DNA of 64,000 nucleotides. Source: Aradus depressus. Its lineage: Eukaryota; Arthropoda; Insecta; Hemiptera; Aradidae. Below the pieces are notes generated by a model. That model was not told the origin of the DNA. It ran no database searches and saw only the letters and a list, made by a program, of their open reading frames with translations. Below, piece by piece: positions 11,201 through 21,785 of the stretch. Location: NCBI GenBank assembly GCA_963662175.1, contig OY759225.1:3855107-3919106 (forward strand). The letters are read 5' to 3'. The translations under genes and the position numbers were made by a program. Within the stretch, counting starts at the first letter, position 1; each line of letters begins with the position of its first letter.

Positions 11201-14200
11201 AAAAATTTTAAAAACTCCTGACATCAAAAAAAAATTGTTGTTCATCCTTTTCTTTACTGAAACTTTGATGGAGAGAGCTTTTTGGGGAGGACTTGGCCTC
11301 CTCAAGTCTCTAGCTGTAATAGAGGCCGAGATCCCTTCACAGGCTCTTGAATATCTTGGAGACGGCATTCCGGATTTCCACCAAACCTGGCTAACAACCA
11401 TCTCGCAAATAACAGCTTTTGAAACGAAAAAACCGCTTTGAAATCGGTTCAGCGTCTTGGAGCTACGATGCCACAGACAGACAAAGGCTTCAAACTTATA
11501 ACACCCCTCCTTTTACGTCGGGGGTTAAAAATCATGTTAATCACTCCTGTTCATGATTTTTTTTTTCTTTTTTACTTCCTTATACCTTTATAAGAAAGTA
11601 CTCTAATCCTGCAAAACTCGAGATCGAGTTATCAACGGAATTTCACGTTTTAAGGTGCCCGCCCTGAACATGTTCTGACCATGATGTCTGTCTGTGTGTA
11701 CGTGATTGGAACTTTGTGGGTGCTCTCACTCAGGAATGCATTATAACAATGAACGTGCAATTTGAGATGAAAATGTCACATGTGCAGATCTGTTGAGAAT
11801 TGAACTTTTTGAAGGTCGCCCAAATCGTCAACTGACGAGTGAGTTTTGTTAATTATATCAAGACAGTTGTGTGTTTTCTCCCCGTCTTTCGAATGGGACG
11901 TTAAGTGATGGTCCCGAGTAGGTTCGATGTCAGGTGCTCATTAAAGTCCCCTGACCTTGGTAACTAAACCTGGAAGCAACATTCAGGTGTACCACCGTAG
12001 AGTCAGGCTCATGTCCACCAGAGCAACGAAAGAGTTCTCTGGTAGTAGGCGATATAACCTCGTAGTTAAATCACGGGCATGTTACAACAATGAAATTGCA
12101 TTGTGACAAAAGAAAATTATAGTATTTTATTTTATTTTTCATTTTACTTGTTTGTATCCAAAATATTTCATACTAAAAAAAAAATCGGGATAAAACAGGC
12201 AATTTTGTGATGAAATAAGAGCAACAGGTCAATGAGACAAATGTCTGCAATATTTATTTATTTATTCATAATAGGGAAAGTTTTGAATATTAATAATTAT
12301 TTTATTTGTAATTATTGCTTATGCTTCTCGTTTGAGTGAGGCTCTTGTCCATCAGGGCGGCGAAACGGGTCTCTAGTAGTAGGCAATATGACCTTGTAGT
12401 AAACCGAGCATGAGTCACAAAAAAACCTAACCTCAGAACAAAGTCAAGGAAAAGTGTGGGTTTACCAGTTAGAAATGTAGTCATGAGCCAAGAAATGTTG
12501 TATTTTTTATTTCACAATTTTAGATTTCTTACTTGTAATTTAAGGGGTGAGTGGATAAAGGGGCTATGTGACAAAAATACGTTTTTGAGAAAAAAGCCAT
12601 TTGTTTAAGCACCCTGTAACGTTTTTATTAGAATATATACTAAAATGAACTTTTCAGGCTATATTCTTCCAAATATTTGTATGTTTGAAGGGTTTACATG
12701 ATTCCTTTGCACTTAACCCCTTTATTCAATACAAAAAATGCAACATTTGAATAATGTCACTTAATCCCTTTATCCACTCGTCCCTTCAATTATCGTACTT
12801 ATGAATAATAGTGAAAGTTTTGATTGATAATAATTATTTTATTTGTAATTATTGCTTATGCTTCGAGTTTGAGTGAGGCTCTTGTCCACCAGGGCGGCGA
12901 AACGGGTCTCTAGTAGTAGGCAATATGACCTTGTAGTAAACCGAGCATGAGTCACAAAAAAACCTATCCTCAGAACAAAGTCAAGGAAAAGTGTGGGTTT
13001 ACCAGTTAGAAATGTAGTCATGGGCCCAGAAATGTATTTTTTATTTTGCAATTTTATGTTTCTTACTTGTAATTATCGAGTTTTGAATGTCTTGTGTTTT
13101 TCAACAATGTTTTAGCTTAGGTTTGTAGTGACTTTTATTAAATTTCTGTTTAATGTTTTTTCAGTCCCTCCCCTGCGGCAAGTCTTCCAATGATAGAAGA
13201 TTTGAATGACAACTCTTCAAATAGTTTTGACATCTCGAATACGTTGAATCTTCCTGAGATCAAAACTTCCCCTGACTTTTCTGGCATTCACCTCAACGAT
13301 GATGTAAGTATTTTCACCCACAGCCATACATATAATATATATATATATACACTGGAAATCGCATAACGACGAACCGCCTTTAGCGACTAAAAATGTCTGC
13401 CCCATGCCACTTTATGTAGGTGAAATGAACTGGTTACAACGACGGATCGGTCATAACGACGTGTTTTTTGGAACCGTGGGCATAAAAATATCGGTTATTA
13501 CGACTATTGTTCCGGACGTTGGGAAAAAAAACTCTTGAGACTGTTTTAACTTTCAAACACGAACCACACAGACTGACCGTTGTTATTTATTAAATAAAAA
13601 AATGTCTAAAAGGGAAGTATTTTCTACTGGAAGACAAATTCGTAATTGGTACGCGAATCGAGAGTGGAGGGAGACAAATGTACAACTGGCCAAGGAATAC
13701 GGAGTGAATCATTCGTCAATATCTACGATTTGGAAAAACAAAGATCAAATTGAAGCGGCTGTCGGCAACGGGAAGTCGTTTAAGTCAAATAGAAACCGAA
13801 AAGCCACTCGTGGTGACCTCGAAAAACCACTTTTTGAATTATTATGTATATAAGAAAGTTTGACCATGCCAATGTTACAGGAGGTGTCACCTGAGGTTGG
13901 CATCCTGTCAGACTCTTCGAGCAGCTCCAGCAGTGACAGTAATTCATCGGACAGTGAAAGTGAGAATGAAGCACCCAAGAAACCCATGAACGGTGTGTAT
14001 ATTTTGTATTTCAAACAATTATTACTATAAATTTATTTTTTATTGTCTCATTGGGAAAGTTAGGAAAACTCGGAGAGAAAAAAAGTGAACATTTAATTTA
14101 AAAAAAATGTTATTAGAAGCATATTTTCAAGTAACCTCTGGAAATTTTTTACGTCTCGTAACCTGAAAATACTACATTTTTTTCGTATAATATTTCTTTT

Positions 14201-15884
14201 TCTACCGATTTTTTGCAAAGTCTACATATCACTCTTTAATTTCGTGTAACGTTTCAATGGCATGGCTTCAATAACTTCTCAGGCATGGGAGGGAGGGGTC
14301 AGATGGATATGCGTCAAGTAGTCGTTAATAGGGTATCTTAAACGGTATTCGTCCTATAGAAGCCTACATTTTTTGCCCGTTTGAAAACATTCCCAATACA
14401 CATTTTTCTATGTAAAACGTATCTCAGTTTTTGCTTTGAATGACTCTTAAAGATAATTATTTTAAGTACAATACATATATAAAAATTATATCACTCTTTT
14501 ATTTTTAAGAGGCTGTTTCAGTCTATAAACCTTGATGGTTGTCGATAAAAAAAAAATAATATATTTTTGGGTCGGCCATTATTTAATCATAATTTATTCC
14601 TTGAATACTTTTCTTTATTATTTTTTTACTTCTCTAGATATACGGAGTATAGGAGAAGTTATTTAATCTGTCGAAAATTCAATGCGGAGTTTTCAACGGA
14701 ATTTCATGTTTTCTGACCAAATATGAAAATAAAAAACTCCCGGTAGAATGAATGTATCCACAGGATGTTTTAATCCAGAACCCTCTAATGACACCTATTG
14801 ATTTTCAGCCAAATGGACCAAAGGAGAGGGAGTAGACTTAACACAAAAATTTTAATAACTGCCAATAGAATGAATGTAACGATTTAAAATTGCATAGATG
14901 AATTCAAAACCCCATAAGGATGACACATAAATTTTCTGCTGAATCGACAGTACGGAGGGGGGGGGGGGGGGGGGACTCAACTCAAAAACCCCAATAACTA
15001 CCGATGTAATAAATTTATCGAGACAACATTTAGTGTGAGGATTTAGGGGCCCCTATGTAAGTCAACTATTGAATATTAGCTCAAAAGGTCGACTGGTTTT
15101 GGAGGGGAGCGAAAAGTTAACTGATTATTTCGTTCTGGGGAAGTACATAGCCGGTGATTCACCGACGACTTTTGTTTATTACTTGGGCACACAATTCCTA
15201 GTAATTAACTATTTTATATTTTTACTAGCAGGTTGCGCGGTTGGTAACTTCACGTATGTTAGTAACCTTTTGTGCCTCGTTATCAACTGTAAATTAGACG
15301 ATTTTACTATGAAATAACTTGAAATTTTCAATGAGTTTTGCGATCGTAAATTAGGAGTGTCTTTTATAAAAATTTCTATTGCACATGGCCTAAGTTAGAT
15401 TATGTGCGATACCCAAACAAAGACTAAAAATGTCCGTCTCACTCGCCTCCTTCCTCAGTTCGATACCACTCGCCTCCTTTGCTACTTAAAAATGTTGTTT
15501 TATTTCTGTTATTTCAATCCTTAGCGAAAAAATGTATGGAAAACAGTTTGCAGAGATTTGTCTCTATTAATTTTTATTCTCCATTTGTTGAACCATTTCA
15601 GAAATTTAAAAATCATATTTATGCTTAAACCTGTTCCTGAATTGGCAGATTCAAAATGTGTAGTTTATTTGAAAATTTTCAAAAATACCCTGTTTACTGA
15701 TAGCCCCTCTTCACAATTTTATTTATAAATATTTCACTTTTGATCAATACTAATCTATATGTTTATTATGTATTTTTGTTAAGGTCATGTGAATGGCAAA
15801 AGCTCCCCTTCGTTACCTCTCATGTCGGAACATCTGTTAAATGAAGACTTACAGTTGTCCGAATCTGGAAGCGATTCCGACTGA
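8125..15884 (+). CDS. Eaf: ELL-associated factor (EAF), complete, six exons
   Basis: EAF proteins bind ELL and stimulate RNA polymerase II elongation as part of super/little elongation complexes in the nucleus. Exons 8125-8218, 8425-8653, 10509-10748, 13165-13303, 13881-13992 and 15784-15884 join to 915 nt (304 residues plus stop). All introns are GT-AG and all phases agree. The N-terminal EAF domain (residues about 12-108) shows FHTLRYDFKPAS, FKGSQRPYQKECVLIID and GEITLEKLSTNIQLKKTR. The middle (109-234) is rich in Ser and Pro. A Ser/Asp/Glu-rich stretch (about 240-262, SDSSSSSSDSNSSDSESE) resembles the transactivating tail of vertebrate EAFs, and the protein ends ESGSDSD. Start: first ATG of the conserved frame, directly after an A-rich leader. 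Introns 2-5 carry many repeats. Length is slightly above the roughly 260-270 residues of vertebrate EAF1/2. Confidence 0.95.
8425..8653 (+). CDS. Eaf: EAF exon 2 (core EAF domain)
   Basis: Acceptor TTTTTACAG; starts by completing Tyr, then DFKPAS. Contains the RPYQKECVLIIDRATGEI core. Ends with two bases of an Arg codon before GTAAGA. Confidence 0.95.
9551..9830 (-). repeat. SINE copy in EAF intron 2
   Basis: Minus-strand, diverged copy. Landmarks: GAGCTCAGCAGGC near the tRNA-like head, CGAAGGACATCGTGC and ACTTAACGTCCCATTCGAAG in the body, all in reverse complement of the consensus. Confidence 0.65.
10509..10748 (+). CDS. Eaf: EAF exon 3 (Ser/Pro-rich)
   Basis: Acceptor TTTTTTTAAATTTTTAG. 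Encodes RQESHRPSSNFNSSSGRP and a Ser, Pro, Asn, His-rich low-complexity region. Donor GTGAGA after AG. Confidence 0.9.
10832..11143 (-). repeat. SINE copy in EAF intron 3
   Basis: Begins about 80 bp after exon 3. Near full length on the minus strand from GGCGCCGGTAGCTCAGTGG to the CGATATGACCTCATAGTT end. A- and B-box-like motifs of the tRNA head are preserved. Confidence 0.75.
11255..11532 (+). repeat. Repeat family C
   Basis: Shares long phrases with 42390-42660, for example TAGCTGTAATAGAGGCCGAG, GAGCTACGATGCCACAGACA and CTTCAAACTTATAACACCCC, ending GTCGGGGGTTAAAAA. Open frames on either strand across it have no recognised motif. Possibly the 3' tail of a retroelement; not resolved. Confidence 0.5.
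11885..12085 (+). repeat. SINE body fragment in EAF intron 3
   Basis: Plus-strand fragment lacking the tRNA-like head: GAATGGGACGTTAAGTGATG through CGATATAACCTCGTAGTTAA and GGGCATG. Confidence 0.65.
12270..13075 (+). repeat. Direct duplication of a SINE-tail-containing block
   Basis: About 12270-12530 and 12815-13075 are near-identical direct copies. Each holds a short SINE 3' fragment (GAGGCTCTTGTCCA to CCGAGCATGAGTCACAAAAA) flanked by TTTATTTGTAATTATTGCTT on the left and ACCAGTTAGAAATGTAGTCA on the right. They lie in EAF intron 3 with about 285 bp between them. Confidence 0.7.
13165..13303 (+). CDS. Eaf: EAF exon 4
   Basis: Acceptor TTTTTTCAG. Encodes SPSPAASLPMIEDLNDN and on to IHLNDD; donor GTAAGT, phase 0. 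Acidic and Ser-rich. Confidence 0.88.
13340..13850 (+). mobile_element. Tigger/pogo-type DNA transposon 5' relic
   Basis: A repeat-like leader (ACTGGAAATCGCATAACGAC) is followed by an ORF at 13602-13853 whose protein, MSKREVFSTGRQIRNWYANR onwards, has the N-terminal CENP-B/pogo-type helix-turn-helix (NVQLAKEYGVNHSSISTIWK) and RKATRGDLEKPLFE. This is the DNA-binding start of a Tc1/mariner-superfamily Tigger transposase. It breaks off after about 80 codons; no DDE domain follows. It lies in EAF intron 4, its end about 30 bp before exon 5. Confidence 0.75.
13881..13992 (+). CDS. Eaf: EAF exon 5 (acidic serine tract)
   Basis: Acceptor AATGTTACAG. Encodes EVSPEVGILSDSSSSSSD and a Ser/Asp/Glu run, then EAPKKPMN. 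Donor GTGTGT is weaker than the others. A Tigger transposase relic ends only about 30 bp upstream of the acceptor. Confidence 0.85.
14640..15180 (+). repeat. Family B repeat copy with G tract (EAF intron 5)
   Basis: Longest readable family B copy. It runs from a TCGAAAATTCAATGCGGAGT start through two or three sub-repeats to CTGGGGAAGTACATAGCCGG and TGATTCACCGACGAC. A run of about 18 G interrupts it near 14956-14974. Confidence 0.6.
15784..15884 (+). CDS. Eaf: EAF exon 6 (C-terminus and stop)
   Basis: Acceptor TTTTTGTTAAG. Encodes GHVNGKSSPSLPLMSEHL to ESGSDSD and TGA at 15882. Phase fits exon 5. Confidence 0.9.
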
Positions 15885-16720
15885 GATGAGACTATACTTT
15901 TTGTATATATATAAATATATATATATATGTGCATCAGATATATAATATTTTTACCAGCTACCAACGGATTGTTATCTCCCGATAAGGGAGCTCCTGATGT
16001 GAAAAATTTACTAGAGGCTAGGAACTGTCCTTGTGTTTAAGTGGATTATGCATTTGCTAAGATTGTACAATTTTGATTCGTTTTGTTTTTGTTAATTTTT
16101 GTGGCTACTGCTTTTATATATTTTTAATATTTCTTACTATTTTAGATTGATATATTGAAAATAATGAAAAAAATTTAGGCCTTCAATGAAAATAATGTTT
16201 ATTTTCTCAAGTAAACTATATTTATGTAAAAATGTCTGTATATTATTATTTTATTTTTTTAACAAAAGGAAAAGTGATATTTTTATGTATTTGCTCAAGT
16301 CTGGTTTTCCTCTTATACTTGTATATTGTATACATTACCTATTTTTTTTTATTATTATTATTTTTTTTAAGATTGGTAGTTTTTTGAGATGTGAACTGAG
16401 TTAATGTAAAAATGTTGTACCAAAATTTGAGTCCTCTAATAAATTTTGAACACAGTGTGTATATGTTGCTAAATAATTGGATAGTTTTTTCCCCCTTTCA
16501 GCTTTGAAGAGACTGGTTTCATATTTGTCTATTTAAGATTTAAATACCAGTCGATATCTTGCCGCATATTTATATTTAAGTTTTGAAAATGTCCACAATA
16601 AAGTGTCCTTGTATAGTTTTAATATAATATTTTAAATTTTAACCATGTTACGAAATTTAATAATAAATGTATGTTTGAGTTTTGTTGTGTATGCTAATGG
16701 AACGAATAAAAACATCTTTG
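15885..16720 (+). other. Eaf: EAF 3' UTR with candidate poly(A) signals
   Basis: A+T-rich sequence after the EAF stop with AATAAA at 16438, 16597 and 16705. Which is used cannot be told from sequence alone. The SINE insertion that follows at 16762 sets a likely outer limit. Confidence 0.5.
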
Positions 16721-16761
16721 TAATTTTTTTTTTTTATTTTCTCCCAAATGCCTTAAGAGTT

Positions 16762-17044
16762 AAATAGTTATTGTGACTCATGTCCGGGCTATAACTATTA
16801 CCAGATCGCTCTGGTGGACATGAGCCCGTCTCTACTGTGGAAGTCGTCCTACATTTTACCTAAGAACGAGTACTTAACGTTGTACAGCCTCGGGATCATC
16901 GCTGAACGTCTCATCCAAATGACAGATTTCTCAAGGCTTTTTTACCGTGATAGAAACCCTAAGGATCTTGGCTGGGTTTTGAATACGAAATCTCAGTAGA
17001 CTGGCATACTACCGGCGCCCTCTGCCTTGGCTATTTACGAGTGT
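16762..17044 (-). repeat. SINE insertion with target-site duplication
   Basis: Minus-strand SINE. The 12-bp sequence GCCTTAAGAGTT occurs at 16750-16761 and again at 17045-17056, bracketing the copy as a target-site duplication. The internal body is eroded. Confidence 0.7.
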
Positions 17045-17059
17045 GCCTTAAGAGTTTAT

Positions 17060-17480
17060 TCGCAATCGTTGGTCTTCCAGTAATCTTACGTGAATGTTGA
17101 AAATACACTTCTCTAAAAATGTTTTTGACGTAGAACTACGTCTTTCCCGGCGGTAAGGGGGCTTAAAAATGTGTCACTTTCAGAGCTTGTATCTCTTAAA
17201 ATAATATTCGTAGAATAATAAACCAAACGCCGATAGAAAATATGTGTAATACGATTTATTATAAAATAAGTTTCAACCCTTCATCTTTTATCCCTTAAAT
17301 ACGGCAACATAAAAGTTAATATACCAAACTTTTTACCGACAGGCATCATGTTTTTATGGATGATATACTTGTATAATGTTATTATAAAGACATGATATCC
17401 ACTTATATTGTGTTATTTATGGATGATATCCCACCCTGTTTAATAGATGATATCTATAAAGATCACCTATTTCTAAATAG
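17060..17480. other. No recognised feature
   Basis: A+T-rich sequence with two ATGGATGATAT-type partial repeats near 17356 and 17419. No gene seen. Confidence 0.4.
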
Positions 17481-17499
17481 TCTTCATTTAAGTCGATAA

Positions 17500-17855
17500 C
17501 TCAAACGTGAAGGCATGAGAGCAAGTGGTGTTTCCAAATACGAAATAACCGGAGCAACTACAGTAGCAACGCCTCACACTTTATAAAAATTGGCGGTGAT
17601 TATGATCGACGATTTGTAACTGCAGATAAATATGGAGATATATGCGCAGTAGAGGTGTTAACAACAAAAAATGTTTATTGTTATCCATTTATATAAATCC
17701 CAACACTTCCTTGGAGAATATAGAATTATTTATTTCTCTTAATTTACTTGCTTGTAGTACCACCAATGTTGGTAAAATAAGTTCTATATTGGAAAGGAAA
17801 GGTTACAACAATATATCAATGATACTAACTGATGACTTTAACTTACATTAGACAT
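17500..17855 (+). mobile_element. APE-like endonuclease fragment of a retroelement
   Basis: Frames around 17590-17850 read IGGDYDRRF, GDICAVEV and, in another frame, LLLSIYINPNTSLENIELFI then MILTDDFNLH. These resemble the AP-endonuclease-like domain of LINE-type elements, whose GDFN motif here reads DDFN. The pieces lie in different frames, so it is decayed. I cannot assign a clade. Confidence 0.45.
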
Positions 17856-18226
17856 ATTCAAACCTGAAGATGAAAAGTTTTTAGAGTTTATGCACAACTT
17901 CGTAGTTAAAGCCCGGACAGAAGTCACAATAACTAACCGTTAGGAGTCAATATATGTTGAGTTTCAACTTTTTTGTTAAGTTGTTAAGGTTGGCGGATAA
18001 ATGAAACACCATTTCAATAAGGATACAAGATGTCGTAACGAAAATAGCCGAAAAGGATTAAACAATAGATAGTTGTGGCACCGATGCCGAATATTTTCGA
18101 AAATTATTCTAATATATATATGTACATCTGCGTCAGCTAAGTATGGATCTAAGTTTGAGATAACATGGAAAATAATTTCTGATTAGTTCAAGCAGAAATA
18201 ACCGAGGAAAGAATGTAGATATAAGA

Positions 18227-18610
18227 ATGGAAGAGACTGTGGAAGCATCACCAGAATGGCAGAAAGAAAAGCTCAGATTTAAGGCAATGAAAAAATCAAA
18301 GATAAAACTTTTCCAAGAAAATACCACAGTTTTTAAACTGGAAGATGTAAGGGACTGGAGAAACTCTGTTGCTCACGCCAGGAAGGTTTTTTCTCCTGCA
18401 CCAGGCCTCTTCGAGAGTAGGAACTGAGAGGATGAGGAACCTGCTTGTACCTCAGTCCAGGGCAGATGCGCGCGGATCAGGAATGACTTGAGTACCCGGA
18501 GTAGCAGGTGTCGGGAAGAACACGAGGACATGCCTCTGGAAGGTAGAATAGGAGAGGAGAGGACATCGCAGTCAGGGAGAGAAAGGAGAACAACTGGTAA
18601 GCAAATGTAT
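18227..18610 (+). CDS. Unrecognised open frame ending near a possible splice donor
   Basis: 66 codons from 18227 to 18427 (MEETVEASPEWQKEKLRFKA, very rich in Lys and Glu) followed by a more G+C-rich stretch that stays open in another frame up to ACTGGTAAGCA near 18598. The composition differs from the surrounding A+T-rich DNA. It could be a decayed retroelement ORF1 or an exon of an unknown gene. No domain recognised. Confidence 0.2.
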
Positions 18611-19690
18611 ATTTATTGAACAAAAACAAAGAAATTGTTTAATATTTATATTGTTTAATTCAACAAAAAATATATACATATAATGTACCGGCATCATCTT
18701 ACGCCATCGTCAGCGCAAACTTCACATTTATTTAACAAACATATGTAGAGAGCTAGCCAAACGGACGGAAGAGTTCAGAAGAGTTCATGAAATACAATTA
18801 TAAAAGAAAGTTAAGGCACATTTAAATTATTTTAGATTACCCAAATTAAACTAATCTAAGAATATGTTATTTTTAATATTGTAATTGAAAGATGTATAAT
18901 TTGATACCTTGATAACTTTTGATGACATTCCTCAAAAATAAATTTTGGAATGAATAAATTATACATGGATTGATCTGTATTTGTTTGAATTGAAAATGAC
19001 GAATTAGTCGAAACGTCTTAAGAAAAAAGAAAATAAAAAAATATTTATTCATAGTATTTTGAAAGTTTTATACCTAATTGCCTTACTACCAAAGTTTTGA
19101 TAATCTAAGAATATTTTTTATTTATTTTTTTTAATAATACAATTTGGATAAGAAAAGATTTTGCTAATATCGGCTACGGGTTTTGTTTTCTTTGATTTCT
19201 CATTATTTTCCTCAAGTGGTCAAGGCTCATTTTGGAATGACTCTCCTCACTTAATATTTTTGGAACACAATAATTTATAGAACAGTTCTGAGGTGGATAT
19301 TTGGAAATCTTCTCTTTACATTATAAGCAACAACAATAATTTTTTAATAATATTCTTACTGAATTTTTTTTATTTCTAATGGCAATTTCAAATATATACT
19401 ATTATTTTATTTTTTTTATAAAAGAGTATTCTACAAATATCACAATAGAAAATATAACTATATAAACAAGAAAAATAAATGTTCACAAATACAACAAATT
19501 AAAAAAATTAAGGCACATTGAGAATGACTAAAGTTATAGGGTGAAGTACCCATGTTTTCGGCTATAATTTAAGGTAGGATACATCTCATGGCTTGGAATT
19601 AATCTCATTGAGATTATTCTTTAAATTAATTTATTTAATTATTTTAATTATAGTGTAGTTATTTATTTACATAAAATCAAGCTTTCCATA
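18611..19690. other. A+T-rich DNA without recognised gene
   Basis: No coding or repeat signature found on either strand. Confidence 0.5.
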
Positions 19691-19696
19691 GATACC

Positions 19697-20291
19697 TTCA
19701 ATATAATCGGCTCATCCCTCGAGTCGAGCCTTGGCTCACCAGGACGCATGGGGAGGTGAATTACCACCTCACCCAGGTATTCACGGGACACGGTGGGTTC
19801 CGGGGGTACCTCCACAAAATCGGGGCAGCAACAACACCAGACTGCCCCGCGTGTGCCTTGGTGAGACGGAGACGGCGGAGCATGTCCTCCTCAAATGCCC
19901 CAGATTTGAGGAGGGAAGGGAAAATCTGGAGTGCAGCATGGGCGCCCCACTGACTGCTACCAGTTACGTGGACACTATGCTGCGCTCCCAGGAGTCGTGG
20001 GATGAAGGCTGCGATTTTGCAGCACTCATCATGGGTGGGTTGGCCCTCCAGGAGAGGGCTGACAAGGAACAACAGTAGCGGCAATAAGAACAGAAGAAGG
20101 GGCGTTACCAGCCACCCTTCCTCCCTCCCGCGAAGTAATGACAGGCCGTCAGTTCCGCGGAAGGGAATCAGGATCGGCGAAGGAGGGGGTTTTAGTGGGT
20201 ATGGAGAAACGGCTCGAGCCCCACACTATCCAGGGCTATCTTCCCTGATGACTGGCATTTCCCCCTCCAGTGCAAAAAAAAAAAAAAAAAA
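19697..20291 (+). mobile_element. 5'-truncated LINE (R1-like) 3' end with poly(A)
   Basis: The frame from about 19711 reads RLIPRVEPWLTRTHGEVNYH, LTQVFTGHGGFRGYLHKIG and CPACAL. A one-base shift then leads to GETETAEHVLLKCPRFEEGR and on to a stop at 20076. This is the C-terminal zinc-knuckle region (C-x2-C ... H-x4-C) that follows reverse transcriptase in R1/I-type LINEs. A poly(A) run ends at 20291. AGATACCT occurs just before (19689-19696) and just after the element (about 20291-20298), a likely short target-site duplication. Confidence 0.75.
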
Positions 20292-20822
20292 GATACCTAT
20301 AATAATCCAATTCATTTGCATTTATAGGCGTGCAAAATTCGAAACGTCATTCTCAAAAATTACCTCTGTGGCAGACATAAACATTTCCCTTCACCATCAT
20401 AATATTAAATTTTTAACTCTATTTCTTATCATTTCATTTATCTTATGGGTAATATGCATTGATCATTTTTCCATTAGTTTTACTTCCCCAATATATGAAG
20501 TATGTAATTGGTCAAAAATTCGATGCTGAGTTTTCAAAGGAATTTCATTTTTTCAGAGCCCCTTATTCCAAAAATTAAAAACAAATGTCTGTGAACAAAA
20601 CTCCCGATAGAGTGAACATATCGACACAACATTTTATTTGTGAATTCAAAAGCCTCTAAGAATGACACCTATTGTTTTTGAGCCAAATCGGACAAAGGGG
20701 AGAAGAGGATAAGGGGGAGGGCTTAAGACAAAACATCTAATAACTGCTGTTACAATGAATGTATTGACATGAAACTTCATATGTACATTCAAAGCGCTCA
20801 GAGGGGAGCCTCAACTACGTAA

Positions 20823-21649
20823 AGAGGCGTATAGACACGCGAGCAACGAGCCGAACATTAGTCAGTGCGCATGCCTGGGGATGAAGTGCGCAGGCGCTAG
20901 ACGAACAAGGTAGGCTCGAGGTCTGCTCCACCTGTTGTCGGTCTTTTGACGAACCATCAAAGGAATGTTCGGCTCGGGCTGCGGTGTGTGTGGACTGGTA
21001 CCAAGCCGAATCGTCCCGACTTGACCCGAGCACTGTTGTTGTTTATAATCAATATTATAACCTTCTCAAATATTTAGGTTTCTGGAAGTGCACGTTCTTT
21101 TTTTTTTTAATTAAATATATATTTAAATATTATTCAATAAATTATATTTTATTATGGCTTCTGAAGACTGGTCTCAGGAGCTTCAAATTCAGTTTGCTCA
21201 GGCTATGAGACAGTACCCAGTCATATGGGATTTAAAACACAAATTACATTTTAATAAAATAAAGAGATTGGATGCTTGGGAGGAATTATCCAAACACTTT
21301 TCCTAAAAAAGTGTTCATTTTAAACAATTTACATGTAAAAATAAATTACGTATCATAATAAATACGTATCCGTATTAATTGTACTACAAATATGTAAATT
21401 AATTACGTAAGTAGCTACCTACCTTGAGCATTTTCTGATTGAAGACTTTAAATAATAATAAAATGAAATACAAATAAACGTAAATTTGTTATCTGCAGGT
21501 TAACTTGTGCAGGTTATGTTCGTTAGTATGGCTGTGGAGCATCCGAATGCTCGGCTCGTCTCTGTTCGGCTTGGAGTGTGTTCGTTGAAAAGCACTGAGC
21601 ACTGCTCGGCTCGTTGCTCGGTTCGTTGCTCGCATGTCTGTACTAGCCT
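20823..21649 (+). mobile_element. Harbinger-like DNA element with terminal inverted repeats
   Basis: The left end AGGCGTATAGACACGCGAGC and the reverse complement of the right end (AGGCTAGTACAGACATGCGA) form imperfect inverted repeats, continued by AACGAGCCGA on both sides. TAA flanks both ends (20820-20822 and 21650-21652), fitting the 3-bp TWA duplication of PIF/Harbinger elements. Inside lies a MADF-domain ORF, as expected for this superfamily. No transposase was found, so it is non-autonomous. Confidence 0.65.
21154..21306 (+). CDS. Truncated MADF-domain protein of the Harbinger-like element
   Basis: A 50-codon frame, MASEDWSQELQIQFAQAMRQ then YPVIWDLKHKLHFNKIKR and LDAWEELSKHFS. The spacing of RQYPVIWD and the LDAWEEL helix is the start of a MADF (Myb/SANT-like) DNA-binding domain. 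It stops after the second helix, so it is either a relic or the first exon of the element's accessory protein. Confidence 0.65.
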   Translation: MASEDWSQELQIQFAQAMRQYPVIWDLKHKLHFNKIKRLDAWEELSKHFS

Positions 21650-21785
21650 TAAGTCTAATATTGAGTTTTAACCCGATTGGCTTAGGAGGGAGAGCAAAAA
21701 TGTAATTGATTAATTCTTGCTGGGGATGTACAAAGCCGGTGATTCACCGTCGACTTTGTTTCTTCTCTAATAGAACGGTATACAG

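Larger units (their letters stand above)
20490..21785 (+). repeat. Family B repeat split by a Harbinger-like element
   Basis: 20490-20819 and 21653-21785 are the two halves of one family B copy, ending GCTGGGGATGTACAAAGCCG then GTGATTCACCGTCGAC. The DNA element at 20823-21649 sits between them. Confidence 0.6.

Noticed and set aside
20002..20529. 175-codon plus-strand ORF
   Set aside because: It runs through the LINE 3' UTR and poly(A) into unrelated DNA in a frame different from the LINE protein.
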